Part shown: positions 9,285 to 19,909 of the stretch, in pieces | Layout of the letters: every line of letters starts with the position of its first letter | Numbering within the stretch: the first letter of the stretch is position 1 | Assembly (NCBI RefSeq): GCF_003053745.1 | Contig: NZ_QAYE01000004.1 | Location: 248,001 to 312,000, forward strand | DNA from: Sphingomonas faeni | GTDB taxonomy: Bacteria > Pseudomonadota > Alphaproteobacteria > Sphingomonadales > Sphingomonadaceae | DNA: 64,000 nucleotides | Direction: 5' to 3' | Notes under the pieces: model-generated | Database searches by the model: none | Told to the model about the DNA's origin: nothing | Seen by the model: only the letters and a program-made list of their open reading frames with translations | Translations under genes and position numbers: made by a program

Positions 9285-10160
9285 ATGACAGCGCGGGTGC
9301 TCATAATAGCCGGCTCCGACTCGGGCGGCGGCGCTGGAATTCAGGCGGATATCAAGACGGTAACCATGCTCGGCGGCCACGCAATGACGGCCGTGACCGC
9401 GATCACCGCACAGAACACGCTCGGCGTGCAGGCGGTCCACCAGATCCCCACCGACATGGTCTTGGCGCAGATAGACTCCGTCGTCTCGGACATCGGCATC
9501 GACGCCGTAAAGATCGGCATGATCGGCTCGGCAGAAACGGCACATGCGGTCGCTTCATATCTAGAGAGTCTTTCCCCCCTCCCTGAAAGGGAGGGGCCGG
9601 GGGTGGGTAGGCCGCTGGGTAAGCGCGACACCGGCCCCAAGCCAACCCACCCCCAACCCCTCCCTTCCAGGGAGGGGAGCAAACTCCCGATCATCTTCGA
9701 CCCGGTGATGATCGCCACCTCCGGCTCGGTCCTCGCAAACCGCGACACCATAGCCGCCTTCACCCGCCTCATGCAGATCGCGACGCTCGTTACCCCCAAC
9801 CTCCCCGAACTCGCAGCCCTTGGCGGGGAAGCCGCAATCCGCGCACTAGGCCCCGCCGTCCTCATAAAAGGCGGCCACGCCGAAGGCCCCTCCGTCACCG
9901 ACCGCCTCGTCACCAACGCCGGCGAAACCCACTGGACCAACCCCCGCATCGAAACCCGCCACGCGCACGGCACCGGCTGCACGCTCGCCAGCGGTATCGC
10001 CACCGGGCTCGCTCAAGGCCTGCCGCTCGGCGCCGCAATCGAGCGCGCCATCGCGTTCGTCCGCGCCGCGCTTGCCAACGCACCGGGGCTGGGCGCAGGG
10101 CACGGCCCGATGGGCCACGCACTCGGCGTCAGCCCGTTCGATCAGTTGAGAACCCGATAA
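9285..10160 (+). CDS. thiD: hydroxymethylpyrimidine/phosphomethylpyrimidine kinase with a repeat-encoded insert
   Basis: A 291-residue ThiD, which phosphorylates HMP and HMP-P for thiamine synthesis. It has the ribokinase-like start RVLIIAGSDSGGGAGIQADIKT, IFDPVMIATSGS, and the C-terminal anion hole GTGCTLASGIATGLA with its catalytic Asp region altered to HAHGTGC. The family is usually about 260-270 residues. Here residues 97-132 are encoded by a family A palindromic repeat (9573-9680), exactly 36 codons and in frame, lying just before the conserved IIFDPVM strand. The start ATG 9285 gives the family N-terminus. TAATG couples it to rnhB. Confidence 0.92.
   Translation: MTARVLIIAGSDSGGGAGIQADIKTVTMLGGHAMTAVTAITAQNTLGVQAVHQIPTDMVLAQIDSVVSDIGIDAVKIGMIGSAETAHAVASYLESLSPLPEREGPGVGRPLGKRDTGPKPTHPQPLPSREGSKLPIIFDPVMIATSGSVLANRDTIAAFTRLMQIATLVTPNLPELAALGGEAAIRALGPAVLIKGGHAEGPSVTDRLVTNAGETHWTNPRIETRHAHGTGCTLASGIATGLAQGLPLGAAIERAIAFVRAALANAPGLGAGHGPMGHALGVSPFDQLRTR
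9573..9680. repeat. palindromic repeat, family A copy 1, inside thiD
   Basis: The arms TCCCCCCTCCCTGAAAGGGA and CCCTTCCAGGGAGGGGAGC and the inner GGGGGTGGGT/ACCCACCCCC pair are those of the intergenic copies at 12120, 19758 and 37091. The element is 108 bases and codon-aligned with thiD, encoding a hydrophilic Pro/Arg/Glu/Gly segment (SPLPEREG ... PLPSREGS). Confidence 0.9.
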
Positions 10161-10796
10161 TGCCCGGCATGAAACACGAAAAGCTCTGCGTCGGCCCGGT
10201 CGCGGGTGTCGACGAAGCCGGCCGCGGCCCACTCGCGGGACCAGTCGTCGCCGCCGCCGTGATCCTCCCCGCAAAAGGCGTCCCCCGCGGCATCGACGAT
10301 TCAAAGAAGCTCTCCGCCTCCGAGCGAGAACGGCTCTGCGCCCGCCTCAAAGGCTGCGCGATCGTCGGCGTCGGCATCGTCCAGCCGGAAGAGATCGACA
10401 CGCTCAACATCTACTGGGCGACGATGAAGGCGATGACGCTCGCGGTCGATGCGCTGGCGGTCGAACTCGGCCAGGCCCCCGGCCACGTCCTGGTCGACGG
10501 CAACCGCTTGCCCCGCTGGACCTACCCCGCCACGCCGCTGGTCGGCGGCGATGCGAAATCGCTGTCGATCGCCGCTGCCTCGATCGTCGCCAAGCACACG
10601 CGCGACCTCATCATGATCGCCGCCGCCGACGTGCACCCGGAATATAACTGGCATTCGAACAAGGGTTATGGCTGCGCGCACCACATGAAGGCGCTCCGCG
10701 ATCACGGCCCCACGCCGATTCACCGCCGCAGTTTCGCGCCCGTCGCCGCCGCCTATCTGGCGCGCGAGGGACTTTTCGCACAGGAAACGACGAGCT

Positions 10797-10798
<2 letters not shown>
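10160..10798 (+). CDS. rnhB: ribonuclease HII
   Basis: A 212-residue type 2 RNase H that nicks RNA-DNA hybrids and removes misincorporated ribonucleotides. VAGVDEAGRGPLAGPVVAAAVIL carries the first two acidic residues and the GRG substrate motif. VLVDGNR holds a third carboxylate, and GDAKSLSIAAASIVAKHTRD is the long conserved helix. The C-terminal YGCAHHMKALRDHGPTPIHR is also typical. It starts at the ATG that shares one base with the thiD stop. In many sphingomonads rnhB sits just upstream of the ccrM-like gene, as here. Confidence 0.96.
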
Positions 10799-12114
<1,316 letters not shown>

Positions 12115-12119
12115 CTTTT

Positions 12120-12228
12120 GCTCCCCTCCCGGGAAGGGAGGGGCTGGGGGTGGGTTGGCGGCTTGGCGGGCGATACGTAAACCAATCGGCCGACCCACCC
12201 CCGACCCCTCCCTTCCAGGGAGGGGAGC
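12120..12228. repeat. palindromic repeat, family A copy 2, at the folP 5' end
   Basis: Inverted ends GCTCCCCTCCC and GGGAGGGGAGC enclose GGGGGTGGGT/ACCCACCCCC and a unique centre. The element begins just after the methyltransferase stop and ends directly against the AGGAGA that should serve folP. Confidence 0.88.
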
Positions 12229-12342
12229 AGGAGAACGATCATCCACCTCCGCCCCGTCCAGTTCGTCGACACCCCGATCGGCCATGAAGACGGCAGCGTC
12301 GCGCGCCTCGCTGGCGGCCTACAGTGGTTCGCCGCCTACGAA
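12229..12342 (+). other. in-frame coding extension of folP without a canonical start codon
   Basis: Reading upstream of the first canonical folP start (GTG 12343), the frame stays open to a TAA at 12178-12180. From ATC 12241 it encodes IHLRPVQFVDTPIGH and then EDGSVARLAGGLQWFAAYE, the N-terminal segment I know from sphingomonad FolP proteins. No ATG, GTG or TTG occurs in frame here. An AGGAGA at 12229-12234 is placed to serve ATC 12238 or ATC 12241. Initiation at a rare codon, or loss of the original start, are both possible. Confidence 0.55.
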
Positions 12343-13290
12343 GTGATCGAAGGCCGCGACCGCCGCATCATCCCCGTCGCCGACGTCGCCACGCTGGGCG
12401 ACCGCGCTGCGCACCTTCACGCCGCCATCACCGCCCCCCGCGCGCCCCTCCTGCTCGGCGAACGCACGCTCCGCTTCGACCAGCCGATCGTCGCAGGCAT
12501 CCTCAACGTCACGCCCGACAGCTTCTCCGACGGCGGTAAGCATGTCGATGACCCCGCCGCCGCCGCCGCAGCCGGCATCGACATGGCCGCCGCCGGCGCG
12601 ACGCTGATCGACGTCGGTGGCGAATCGACCCGCCCTGGCGCCCCCGCGGTCTGGGAAGGCGACGAGATCTCGCGCCTCGTCCCCGTCGTCGAACGCCTCG
12701 CGCGCGCCGGCGCGATCGTCTCGGTCGACACGCGCAAGGCGGCCGTCATGGAGGCGACGCTCGCCGCCGGTGCGCACATCGTCAACGACGTCGCCGCACT
12801 CCTCTGGGATGACCGCGCACTCGATGTGGTCGCAAAAAGCGGCTGCCCGGTCGTGCTGATGCATTCGCCCGACCCCAAGAAAGGCGGCCACGGCGATGGT
12901 GGCTACGCCAACGTCCTGACCGACGTCTTCGACTGGCTCGAAACCCGCATCGCCGCGGTCGTCGCGGGCGGCGTCGACCGGTCGCGGATCATGGTCGATC
13001 CCGGCATCGGCTTCGGCAAGACGCTCGCGGAGAACCTTGCGCTGCTCAACGGCTTGGCGATCTTCCACGGTCTCGGCTGCCCGATCATGCTCGGCGCGAG
13101 CCGCAAGCGTCTGATCGGCGCTCTCTCGAACGAAGCGCCGATCGACCAGCGCCTCGCTGGTTCGCTCGCACTGGCACTCAAGGGCGCCGAGGCCGGCGTC
13201 CAGATCCTGCGCGTCCACGACGTCGTAGAGACGGTGCAGGCGGTAAAGATCTGGCGCGGCCTGCGCGATCAGTCGCTCGTCGGCGGCTAA
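12343..13290 (+). CDS. folP: dihydropteroate synthase
   Basis: The enzyme joins p-aminobenzoate to the pterin pyrophosphate in folate synthesis. Conserved blocks appear in order: VAGILNVTPDSFSDGG (pterin site), DVGGESTRPGAP (sulfonamide/pABA loop), SVDTRKAAVME, IVNDVAALLWD, VLMHSPDPKKGGHGDGGY, MVDPGIGFGKTLAENLALL and GASRKRLIG. The coordinates use GTG 12343, the first canonical start, giving 315 residues. The protein family and the sequence both indicate that translation really begins about 34 codons earlier, where no canonical start exists. It is probably expressed after the ccrM-like gene or from its own promoter. Confidence 0.93.
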   Translation: MIEGRDRRIIPVADVATLGDRAAHLHAAITAPRAPLLLGERTLRFDQPIVAGILNVTPDSFSDGGKHVDDPAAAAAAGIDMAAAGATLIDVGGESTRPGAPAVWEGDEISRLVPVVERLARAGAIVSVDTRKAAVMEATLAAGAHIVNDVAALLWDDRALDVVAKSGCPVVLMHSPDPKKGGHGDGGYANVLTDVFDWLETRIAAVVAGGVDRSRIMVDPGIGFGKTLAENLALLNGLAIFHGLGCPIMLGASRKRLIGALSNEAPIDQRLAGSLALALKGAEAGVQILRVHDVVETVQAVKIWRGLRDQSLVGG

Positions 13291-13370
13291 GCGGGGCGGC
13301 TGATCGTCGCTGCATTGCAGCGAAACGTCTCTTCGCGCATTAAACGCCCAGTAAACAAGGGAGCTTTCGT

Positions 13371-14255
13371 TTGATCGTCACCGCAACACCACGCCTCAGT
13401 CAAATCTTGAGCGAGGTCTGGCGCCCGCTGCTGGGTCTTTTCGTCTGGGACGTCGTCGTCACGATCACCTATTACGTCCTGCCGTTTCATGCGCCAGCCC
13501 TACCCCTGACGCTGTTCGGTACCGCGTTGGCGCTGTTCCTCGGCTTTCGCGACAACTCCGCGTATCAGCGCTGGTGGGAAAGCCGCGGGCTGTGGGGCCT
13601 GATGATCAATGCCTCGCGCAATTTGGCGCGAATGGCGCGCAACATGCTGCCAGAGCCCGAAGGCCACGATATGAAGCGGACGATCGTCCTCCGCCAGATC
13701 GCGTATGTGAACGCACTGCGCTGCCAGTTGCGGAAGCAGCCAGCGCCTCCCGAAGTGTTGCGCTTCCTGTCGAAGGAAGAGGCGTCGTTCGCGCTCGATC
13801 GCACCAATATCGCCAACGGCCTGCTCGACGGCACCGGCCGCCGAATCGATATTGCGCGCCGCAACGGCTGGATCGACACCATCCAGCAGACGCAGTTCGA
13901 GGCGATCCTCGTCGATATCGCCAACGCGCAGGGTGGCATGGAGCGTATCAAGAACACGCCGCTGCCAAACCAGTATCGCTTTTTCCCCAGCATCTTCACG
14001 CGGCTGTTCTGCATCCTGCTGCCGATCGGTCTGGTCGAGACGCTTGGGTTCGCGACGCCGATCGGTTCGACGATTGCCGGGTTGATGTTCCTGGCCGTGC
14101 TCCAGATCGGCGACGATCTGGTCGACCCGTTCGCGGACACGATCCACGACGTCCCGCTGAACGCAATGTGCAGGACGATCGAGATCGACCTGCTCCAGGC
14201 GATCGGCGACGAGGCACCGGAGCCGTTGCAGCCGGTCCGCGGCGTGCTCTGGTAA
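13371..14255 (+). CDS. bestrophin-like / UPF0187 membrane protein
   Basis: A 294-residue protein of the bacterial bestrophin family, homologues of eukaryotic anion channels that form pentameric pores in the inner membrane. The segment FGTALALFLGFRDNSAYQRWWESRGLWG is the strongly conserved bestrophin motif, and a second membrane pair follows near residues 205-245 (FTRLFCILLPIGLVETLGF). DDLVDPFADTIHDVPLNAMCRTIEIDL matches the conserved C-terminal region. The start is TTG 13371, preceded by AAGGGAG. Ion selectivity is unknown for most bacterial members. Confidence 0.9.
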   Translation: MIVTATPRLSQILSEVWRPLLGLFVWDVVVTITYYVLPFHAPALPLTLFGTALALFLGFRDNSAYQRWWESRGLWGLMINASRNLARMARNMLPEPEGHDMKRTIVLRQIAYVNALRCQLRKQPAPPEVLRFLSKEEASFALDRTNIANGLLDGTGRRIDIARRNGWIDTIQQTQFEAILVDIANAQGGMERIKNTPLPNQYRFFPSIFTRLFCILLPIGLVETLGFATPIGSTIAGLMFLAVLQIGDDLVDPFADTIHDVPLNAMCRTIEIDLLQAIGDEAPEPLQPVRGVLW

Positions 14256-14548
14256 GAAAAGACAGGGTCGGCGCTATTGAGCGTCGACTTCCTTTACAGA
14301 ACGACTGCCCCACTGGGCACGTTGAGGAAGATAAGGCCGGATCACACAAAGTCTGTTCCGGACTGTCGTAGATCGAAACACACCGCCGACTTCAGTGCGT
14401 GACCCCGTAGGTGTTCCCGGGACGATTTGTCGGTACGCCGCTATCCTGATATCGGAAAGAGATCGAACGGTCTTGCTGTTGTATCTTTGACAGCCGAATG
14501 CAAAGCTATGGCCGTAGATCGTTCTACACTAGCGAAAACGCGTTTAGT
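14256..14548. other. non-coding gap between converging genes
   Basis: I see no gene, repeat family or clear terminator in these 293 bases. Base composition is less GC-rich than the flanks, and the short frames on either strand have no recognisable similarity. Confidence 0.5.
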
Positions 14549-16207
14549 TCAGATACCCGACGGGTCCGGGGCGGTGTCCGTTTCGGTTGCCGTTTGTGGC
14601 GTTGGCATGACGACCGGCGCCGGCTGCGGCTGCCCCGCCTGACCGATTAGTGCTGTGTTCTCGATCAGGTCGAGCGCTTGGCGGGCAACGACGTAGCGCC
14701 GGGCCGCGTCTATCCAGTTGCCGGCTTGCGCGGCGCCGGGCAGGCGGGCGACTTCGGCGCGGGCCGCCTCGACCTGGCCTGCGCCGAGCAGTCGGCGCGC
14801 GCGCGCGAGGCGGTCGGCGGGCATCGGCGAAGGCGTCCCCGCCTTGCGCAATACCACCAGTGAATCGATCTGATGCTGGATCGTGTCGAGCCAGTTCTCA
14901 CCGGTCGAACTCGTGATGTCCGGCGCGATCGCGTCGAGACCCTGGCGCAGATCCTCAAGCGTGACCGGTTGGCGCGCAGACTGGATCAGCAACATGGTCG
15001 CACGCGGCTGGGCTTGACCGAACCGCAGGCGCAACTGTTCCTCCAGATAGCCGAGCCCGACCCCGCGATCGAGCGCACGTCGCGCTGCGAAGGCCACCAG
15101 CAGGCCTTCCGCCCGCGTCGCCTGCGCGCCAGCAGCAGCGGCGTCGGTAGTGATCGCCGCGGTGCGCGACTCGAGGGCGGTCAACTGGCCCGCCAGCGTC
15201 GCCTCGCGCGTTGCCAGCACGGCAGTGTCGACCGGCGGAGCCGTCTGGGGCTGGCCGTCCGGGCCGAGCGGTTGCGACGGGATATATCCGGAATTGCTCG
15301 CGCCGGCTTTCTGGCCCGCGACGGGTGCGCCAGCGGTGGTCGACGCCGTGGCGCCGAACCAGGGCAGCTTCCTCGCGGCATAGGCCATCAGCGCCAATCC
15401 GGCGACGAACGCAAGCGCGGTGAGGGCGATGATGACGCCCATTCTGGGTCCGCGTGCCCGTGGGCGATCGGTCGGCACGTAGTCGCTCATGGGGTGCTTA
15501 TCCCCGCCACGCACCGGATGGTCAATCGCGCGTGTGTTCGCACGTGCAGCAGCCAGCGCGACGAGCGCCGGATCGCTCGGTTGCGGGGCGATCGAGACGG
15601 TCGCCCAGCGGGTTCCGGCCGCTTCGGCGACGGCGGCGCTGATCGCGGCGATCTCAATCCCGGATCGGTCGATGCCCGCCGTATCAAGCATAGCCTTCAA
15701 CCGGGCAGCGGCCCGTTCGGAGTGCAGCAACACGACGGTATCGGCGAACGACTGCGCCATCGTAGCGTCGATCGGCACATCATCGCTCGCGTAGACCGTA
15801 ATGGCCTCGATCCCGTCGCCGGTCGGGGCACGATCGCGCCCGGCCAAATGCAGAAGTCGCGCGAAACCGCGATCGCGCGCCTCGGAAACGGCATCGCGCG
15901 CATTGCCCGACCCGGTCACCGCGACCGCAAAACCCGCGTCGCTCGCTGCCGCGGCAGTCGCGGCGCCGACCGCGATCACCGGCAGGCGCTTCAACGCGTC
16001 CAGTCCCGCGCCGCCATGCCGCACCGCATTCGCGCTGGTCAGCAACAACCCATCGAACCCTGCAGGATCCGGCACGCTCCAGTCGACCGGCGTCACCGCG
16101 AACAGCGGAACCTGCCGTACGTCGAGTCCGAGCGCCCGCAGCGCCGCAGCAGTCCGCGCATTGCCGGGCTCCGGCCGCACGACGACGACGGCGTGGGGCG
16201 ACGTCAT
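14549..16207 (-). CDS. hemD: uroporphyrinogen-III synthase fused to a mitofilin-like membrane protein
   Basis: A 552-residue open frame combines two proteins that are usually separate. Residues 1 to about 230 are HemD-like: [51 protein letters not shown] and [12 protein letters not shown] are its typical blocks. It cyclises hydroxymethylbilane in haem synthesis. From residue 240 ([18 protein letters not shown]) a second protein follows with one membrane helix (about 257-279), a Pro/Gln/Ala linker and a coiled-coil-rich C-terminus like COG4223/mitofilin proteins found after hemD. No stop separates them. The ATG at 16207 overlaps the hemC stop as ATGA. Confidence 0.85.
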   Translation of the reverse strand: MTSPHAVVVVRPEPGNARTAAALRALGLDVRQVPLFAVTPVDWSVPDPAGFDGLLLTSANAVRHGGAGLDALKRLPVIAVGAATAAAASDAGFAVAVTGSGNARDAVSEARDRGFARLLHLAGRDRAPTGDGIEAITVYASDDVPIDATMAQSFADTVVLLHSERAAARLKAMLDTAGIDRSGIEIAAISAAVAEAAGTRWATVSIAPQPSDPALVALAAARANTRAIDHPVRGGDKHPMSDYVPTDRPRARGPRMGVIIALTALAFVAGLALMAYAARKLPWFGATASTTAGAPVAGQKAGASNSGYIPSQPLGPDGQPQTAPPVDTAVLATREATLAGQLTALESRTAAITTDAAAAGAQATRAEGLLVAFAARRALDRGVGLGYLEEQLRLRFGQAQPRATMLLIQSARQPVTLEDLRQGLDAIAPDITSSTGENWLDTIQHQIDSLVVLRKAGTPSPMPADRLARARRLLGAGQVEAARAEVARLPGAAQAGNWIDAARRYVVARQALDLIENTALIGQAGQPQPAPVVMPTPQTATETDTAPDPSGI

Positions 16208-17121
16208 GCCGCGAACAACCGGCGGACGCTGGCCGGCGCGCGCGTGAGAAGGTCGACCGCCAGCATCGTGCCCAGGTCTTCTCCCGCGCTGCCTTCGATC
16301 GATCCGGCGACGTCGCACGTCCCGTCCTCGGCGATCAACTCGGCGCGCAACGTCAGCGTCTCCCCCGCCAGCGATGCGAGCGCCGCGACCGGCGAGTGGC
16401 AATCCGCGCCCAGCCGCGCCAGCAACGCGCGCTCGGTCAGCACGCACAGGCTGGTGTCAGCATGGTCGATCGCGGCGACGATCGCGTGCGCGGCGCTGTC
16501 GGCAAGGACTTCGATCCCGACCGCGCCCTGCGCCGGAGCGGGCAGCATGATGTCGGTCGGGATCGCATGGCCGTCCTCGCGGCCGAGGCGATCGAGCCCC
16601 GCGGCGGCGAGCAGCGTGGCGTCCATCTCGCCGCTCGCCACCCGGCCGAGCCGCGTGTCGACGTTGCCGCGGATCAGCACGATCTCCAGGTCGGGCCGCA
16701 GCCGCAGCATCTGCGCGCGGCGTCGCGGCGAACTCGTGCCGACGACGGCGCCCGGGCGCAGGTCGGCAAACGTCTCCGCACCGATCAGCCGATCGCGGAC
16801 GTCGGCCCGCGGCAGCATCGCGGCGATCCTCAGCGTGTGCGGCCGGATCGTCTCGACGTCCTTCATCGAATGCACCGCACAGTCGATGTCGCCGTCGTGC
16901 AGCGCTCGATCGAGTTCCCTCGTCCACAGCGCCTTGCCGCCGATCTCGGCGAGCGCGCGATCCTGCACGCGGTCGCCCGTCGTGCGGATCACGACCGTCT
17001 CGACCTTGTCCGCCGACCAGCCATGGGCTGCGCACAGGGCATCGCGGACCAGGCCTGCCTGGGTGAGCGCCAGCGGCGAACCGCGCGTACCGAGCCGAAA
17101 AACTGTCATCCTGCGTGCCAT
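16204..17121 (-). CDS. hemC: hydroxymethylbilane synthase (porphobilinogen deaminase)
   Basis: A 305-residue enzyme that condenses four porphobilinogens on a Cys-bound dipyrromethane cofactor. [70 protein letters not shown] and [13 protein letters not shown] are the conserved blocks. The cofactor Cys lies in [12 protein letters not shown], a variant of the more common GGCQ-P. Starts at ATG 17121 and ATG 17109 are both possible; I use the earlier. It is divergent from tsaD and translationally coupled to the hemD fusion. Confidence 0.95.
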   Translation of the reverse strand: MARRMTVFRLGTRGSPLALTQAGLVRDALCAAHGWSADKVETVVIRTTGDRVQDRALAEIGGKALWTRELDRALHDGDIDCAVHSMKDVETIRPHTLRIAAMLPRADVRDRLIGAETFADLRPGAVVGTSSPRRRAQMLRLRPDLEIVLIRGNVDTRLGRVASGEMDATLLAAAGLDRLGREDGHAIPTDIMLPAPAQGAVGIEVLADSAAHAIVAAIDHADTSLCVLTERALLARLGADCHSPVAALASLAGETLTLRAELIAEDGTCDVAGSIEGSAGEDLGTMLAVDLLTRAPASVRRLFAA

Positions 17122-17173
17122 GCAGAAAGGGGCCCCCTTCGACAAGCTTCACGCGGGCCTATACAGACATGCG

Positions 17174-18199
17174 ATGATCATTCTCGGCATCGAATCCTCC
17201 TGCGACGAAACCGCCGCCGCGCTCGTCACCGGCGACCGGCAGGTCCTCGCGCACCGGCTGCTCGGGCAGGAGGCGGCACACGCTCCGTTCGGCGGCGTCG
17301 TACCGGAGATCGCCGCGCGCGCGCATGTCGAGGCACTGGAGCCGCTGATCGTCGCGGCGCTGGCCGACGCGAAGCTGACGCTGGCCAACGTCGACGCGAT
17401 CGCCGCGACCGCTGGGCCGGGGCTGATCGGTGGGGTGATGGTCGGGCTCGTCACCGGCAAGGCTCTCGCGCACGCGGCGGGGAAGCCGTTGATCGCGGTC
17501 AATCACCTTGAGGGCCATGCGCTTTCGCCGCGGCTGTCGGACCCGGACCTGGAGTTTCCCTATTTGCTGCTGCTCGTGTCGGGCGGGCATTGCCAGTTGC
17601 TGCTGGTGGAGGGCGTCGGTGCGTATCGGCGCCTCGCCACGACGATCGACGATGCGGCGGGTGAGGCGTTCGACAAGACCGCCAAGCTCTTGGGGCTGGG
17701 CTTCCCGGGAGGTCCCGCGGTCGAGCGCGCTGCGGCGTTGGGGGATCTCAAGGCCGTCCCCCTCCCGCGGCCACTGAAAGGCTCGGCCGAGCCGCATTTC
17801 TCGTTCGCCGGACTGAAGAGCGCGGTCGCACGTGTCGTCGGCCAGTATTCGCCCGAGGATATCGCCGCCTCGTTCCAAGCGGCGGTGGTGGACTGCCTGA
17901 TCGACCGCACGACCAAGGCTTTGCGGACATCGCATGGCGCCACCGCGCTCGTCGTCGCGGGCGGAGTCGCCGCCAACACGACGGTCCGTACCGCGTTGCA
18001 GGGGCTCGCGAGCGCGCACGGGCTCCGCTTCGTCGCGCCGCCCTTGTGGCTGTGCACCGACAACGCCGCGATGATTGGTTGGGCAGGGGCCGAGCGATTC
18101 GCCGCGGGCCTTACCGATCCGCTCGATGTCGCCGCGCGACCACGCTGGCCGCTCGATCCGAATGCCGAAGCGGTGCGTGGCGCGGGGGTGAAGGCATGA
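17174..18199 (+). CDS. tsaD: tRNA N6-adenosine threonylcarbamoyltransferase
   Basis: A 341-residue ASKHA-fold protein that, with TsaB and TsaE, transfers threonylcarbamoyl from TC-AMP to A37 of ANN-reading tRNAs. The start [18 protein letters not shown] is invariant in the family. The metal-binding histidines are in [13 protein letters not shown], and [28 protein letters not shown] and FAGLKSAV follow. The frame is open far upstream (to 14873) but only the part from ATG 17174 resembles TsaD. The stop overlaps gpsA as ATGA. Confidence 0.96.
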   Translation: MIILGIESSCDETAAALVTGDRQVLAHRLLGQEAAHAPFGGVVPEIAARAHVEALEPLIVAALADAKLTLANVDAIAATAGPGLIGGVMVGLVTGKALAHAAGKPLIAVNHLEGHALSPRLSDPDLEFPYLLLLVSGGHCQLLLVEGVGAYRRLATTIDDAAGEAFDKTAKLLGLGFPGGPAVERAAALGDLKAVPLPRPLKGSAEPHFSFAGLKSAVARVVGQYSPEDIAASFQAAVVDCLIDRTTKALRTSHGATALVVAGGVAANTTVRTALQGLASAHGLRFVAPPLWLCTDNAAMIGWAGAERFAAGLTDPLDVAARPRWPLDPNAEAVRGAGVKA

Positions 18200-19173
18200 A
18201 GATCGGCGTCATCGGTGGCGGGGCGTGGGGCACGGCACTTGCGCAGGTCGCAGCCTATGGTGGCCGCGACGTGATCCTGTGGGCGCGCGAGGACGCGGTG
18301 GTCGAGTCGATCAACACCGCCCATGAGAACACGCTGTTCCTCGGCGGCGTCGCGCTGTCAGCGACGATTCGCGCGACCGACGACCTCGCCGCGCTCGCGG
18401 ACATGGATGCGATCCTCGTCGTCGCGCCCGCCCAGCACGTCGGCAGCGTGCTCGCCGCCGCCCCGATCGGCCGCATTCCGCTCGTGCTCTGCGCGAAGGG
18501 GATCGAGGCGGGGAGCAAGCGTCTCGTCGGCGAGGTCGCGCGCGCGGTACATCCGGAGGCGCCGATCGCGGTGCTTTCGGGACCAACCTTCGCGCACGAA
18601 GTCGCCGCCGGGTTGCCGACCGCGGTGACGCTGGCCTGCGAGGATGCGGCGCTTGGCGAGCGGCTCGCGACACGCCTCGCGGCCCGCCATTTCCGCACCT
18701 ACGCCTCGACCGACGTCGCGGGGGCGGAGATCGGTGGCGCGGTGAAGAACGTCCTTGCGATCGGTTGCGGCGTCGTCGAGGGGGCAGGGCTCGGCCAGAA
18801 CGCGCGCGCCGCGTTGATCGCGCGCGGGTTCGCCGAGATGACGCGGTTCGGCCTGGCACGCGGTGCGCGCGCGGAGACGCTGGCGGGGCTTTCCGGGCTG
18901 GGTGATCTCGTGCTCACCTGTTCCTCGACGAGTTCGCGCAACTTCTCGCTGGGTGTCGGCCTCGGGCGTGGCGATTCGGCGGCGACATTGCTGGCAGATC
19001 GCCGGACCGTCGCGGAAGGCGCCTTCACCGCGCCCGTCCTCCGCGAAGCCGCCCGCGACGCGCGTGTCGACATGCCGATCACCGAAGCCGTCTGCCGGCT
19101 GCTGGAGGGCGCGCCAGTGAGCGACGTCATCGGTGACCTGCTCGCCCGGCCGCTGAAGGGCGAGGCGGGCTGA
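18196..19173 (+). CDS. gpsA: NAD(P)H-dependent glycerol-3-phosphate dehydrogenase
   Basis: A 325-residue cytoplasmic enzyme that reduces dihydroxyacetone phosphate to sn-glycerol-3-phosphate for phospholipid synthesis. The nucleotide-binding motif [15 protein letters not shown] is at residues 3-17. [35 protein letters not shown], the catalytic-Lys segment [17 protein letters not shown] and [23 protein letters not shown] are all present. It starts at the ATG overlapping the tsaD stop; a tsaD-gpsA pair is common in Sphingomonadales. Confidence 0.96.
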   Translation: MKIGVIGGGAWGTALAQVAAYGGRDVILWAREDAVVESINTAHENTLFLGGVALSATIRATDDLAALADMDAILVVAPAQHVGSVLAAAPIGRIPLVLCAKGIEAGSKRLVGEVARAVHPEAPIAVLSGPTFAHEVAAGLPTAVTLACEDAALGERLATRLAARHFRTYASTDVAGAEIGGAVKNVLAIGCGVVEGAGLGQNARAALIARGFAEMTRFGLARGARAETLAGLSGLGDLVLTCSSTSSRNFSLGVGLGRGDSAATLLADRRTVAEGAFTAPVLREAARDARVDMPITEAVCRLLEGAPVSDVIGDLLARPLKGEAG

Positions 19174-19181
19174 CCGCCAGG

Positions 19182-19216
19182 CAATCCGCGAATGGGCTTG
19201 CCTCGTTCGCGGATTG
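19182..19216. terminator. perfect hairpin after gpsA, candidate terminator
   Basis: CAATCCGCGAA (19182-19192) and TTCGCGGATTG (19206-19216) form a perfect 11-base stem with a 13-base loop, 8 bases after the gpsA stop. The following bases are TTCTATTT, a weak U-tract, so it may terminate tsaD-gpsA or stabilise the transcript. It also sits directly before the mmcB start. Confidence 0.55.
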
Positions 19217-19231
19217 TTCTATTTCCGCCGC

Positions 19232-19741
19232 ATGCTCGACATGCCGCCGGACTCCTGCATCGACAAACCTGGATCACCTCCCGATTCGGTGATGTGCGCC
19301 GCCGACGTGGCGCGCGGCGTGATCCGGATGTTGCTGCGTCACGACCTCACCGCGATGACCGAAGTGCCGCTCGATGGTGGCCGCCGCGCGGACCTGATGG
19401 CGGTGGATGCGCGCGGTCAGATCGTCATCGTCGAGATCAAGGTGTCGCGCGCCGATCTGCTAGGCGACGGAAAGTGGCCGGATTATCTCGGGCATTGCGA
19501 CCGGTATTTCTGGGCGGTCCCGGCCGGGTTCGACGTTGGGCCCTTGAACGGGCCCGCGTTCCTGCCCGAGCGGACGGGGATCATCGTCGCCGATCGCTAT
19601 GACGCGGCGATCGTGCGGGAGGCGCATACGGTGCCGCTGCCGGCGCATGTGCGGAAACGGTGTACGCTCGCGTTCGCCCGGCGCGCGGCACGGCGGCTGA
19701 TCGCGCAGATGGACCCGGACGCCGACGGGTTGGCATTCTAA
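19232..19741 (+). CDS. mmcB: MmcB-family DNA repair protein
   Basis: A 169-residue protein matching the alphaproteobacterial MmcB family, first tied to mitomycin C resistance in Caulobacter. It has a PD-(D/E)xK nuclease-like core: ADLMAVDARGQIVIVEIKVSRADLLGD gives the D...E-x-K pattern, followed by WPDYLGHCDRYFWAVPAGF. I use ATG 19232; a TTG at 19214 overlaps the hairpin and is less likely, and ATG 19241 is also possible. It is followed by a family A repeat and probably transcribed alone. Confidence 0.88.
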   Translation: MLDMPPDSCIDKPGSPPDSVMCAADVARGVIRMLLRHDLTAMTEVPLDGGRRADLMAVDARGQIVIVEIKVSRADLLGDGKWPDYLGHCDRYFWAVPAGFDVGPLNGPAFLPERTGIIVADRYDAAIVREAHTVPLPAHVRKRCTLAFARRAARRLIAQMDPDADGLAF

Positions 19742-19757
19742 AGGAACGTCGTGAACT

Positions 19758-19869
19758 TCCCCCCTCCCTGGAAGGGAGGGGTCGGGGGTGGGTCGGTTTC
19801 CGTATCGGGTGAGGTCCCGTCGCAAGCTGGCCTACCCACCCCCAGCCCCTCCCTTTCAGGGCGGGGAGC
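19758..19869. repeat. palindromic repeat, family A copy 3
   Basis: Arms TCCCCCCTCCCTGGAAGGGA and CCCTCCCTTTCAGGGCGGGGA with inner GGGGGTGGGT/ACCCACCCCC, in the gap between the converging mmcB and ankyrin genes. Confidence 0.85.
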
Positions 19870-19909
19870 CTGTCGTGGTCCTGGCGGCGTTGGCGACCGC
19901 CACTCCAGC

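Noticed and set aside
14873..17173. In-frame extension of tsaD upstream over the hem genes
   Set aside because: The extension has no TsaD similarity and is antisense to hemC and the hemD fusion; [15 protein letters not shown] at 17174 is the family start.
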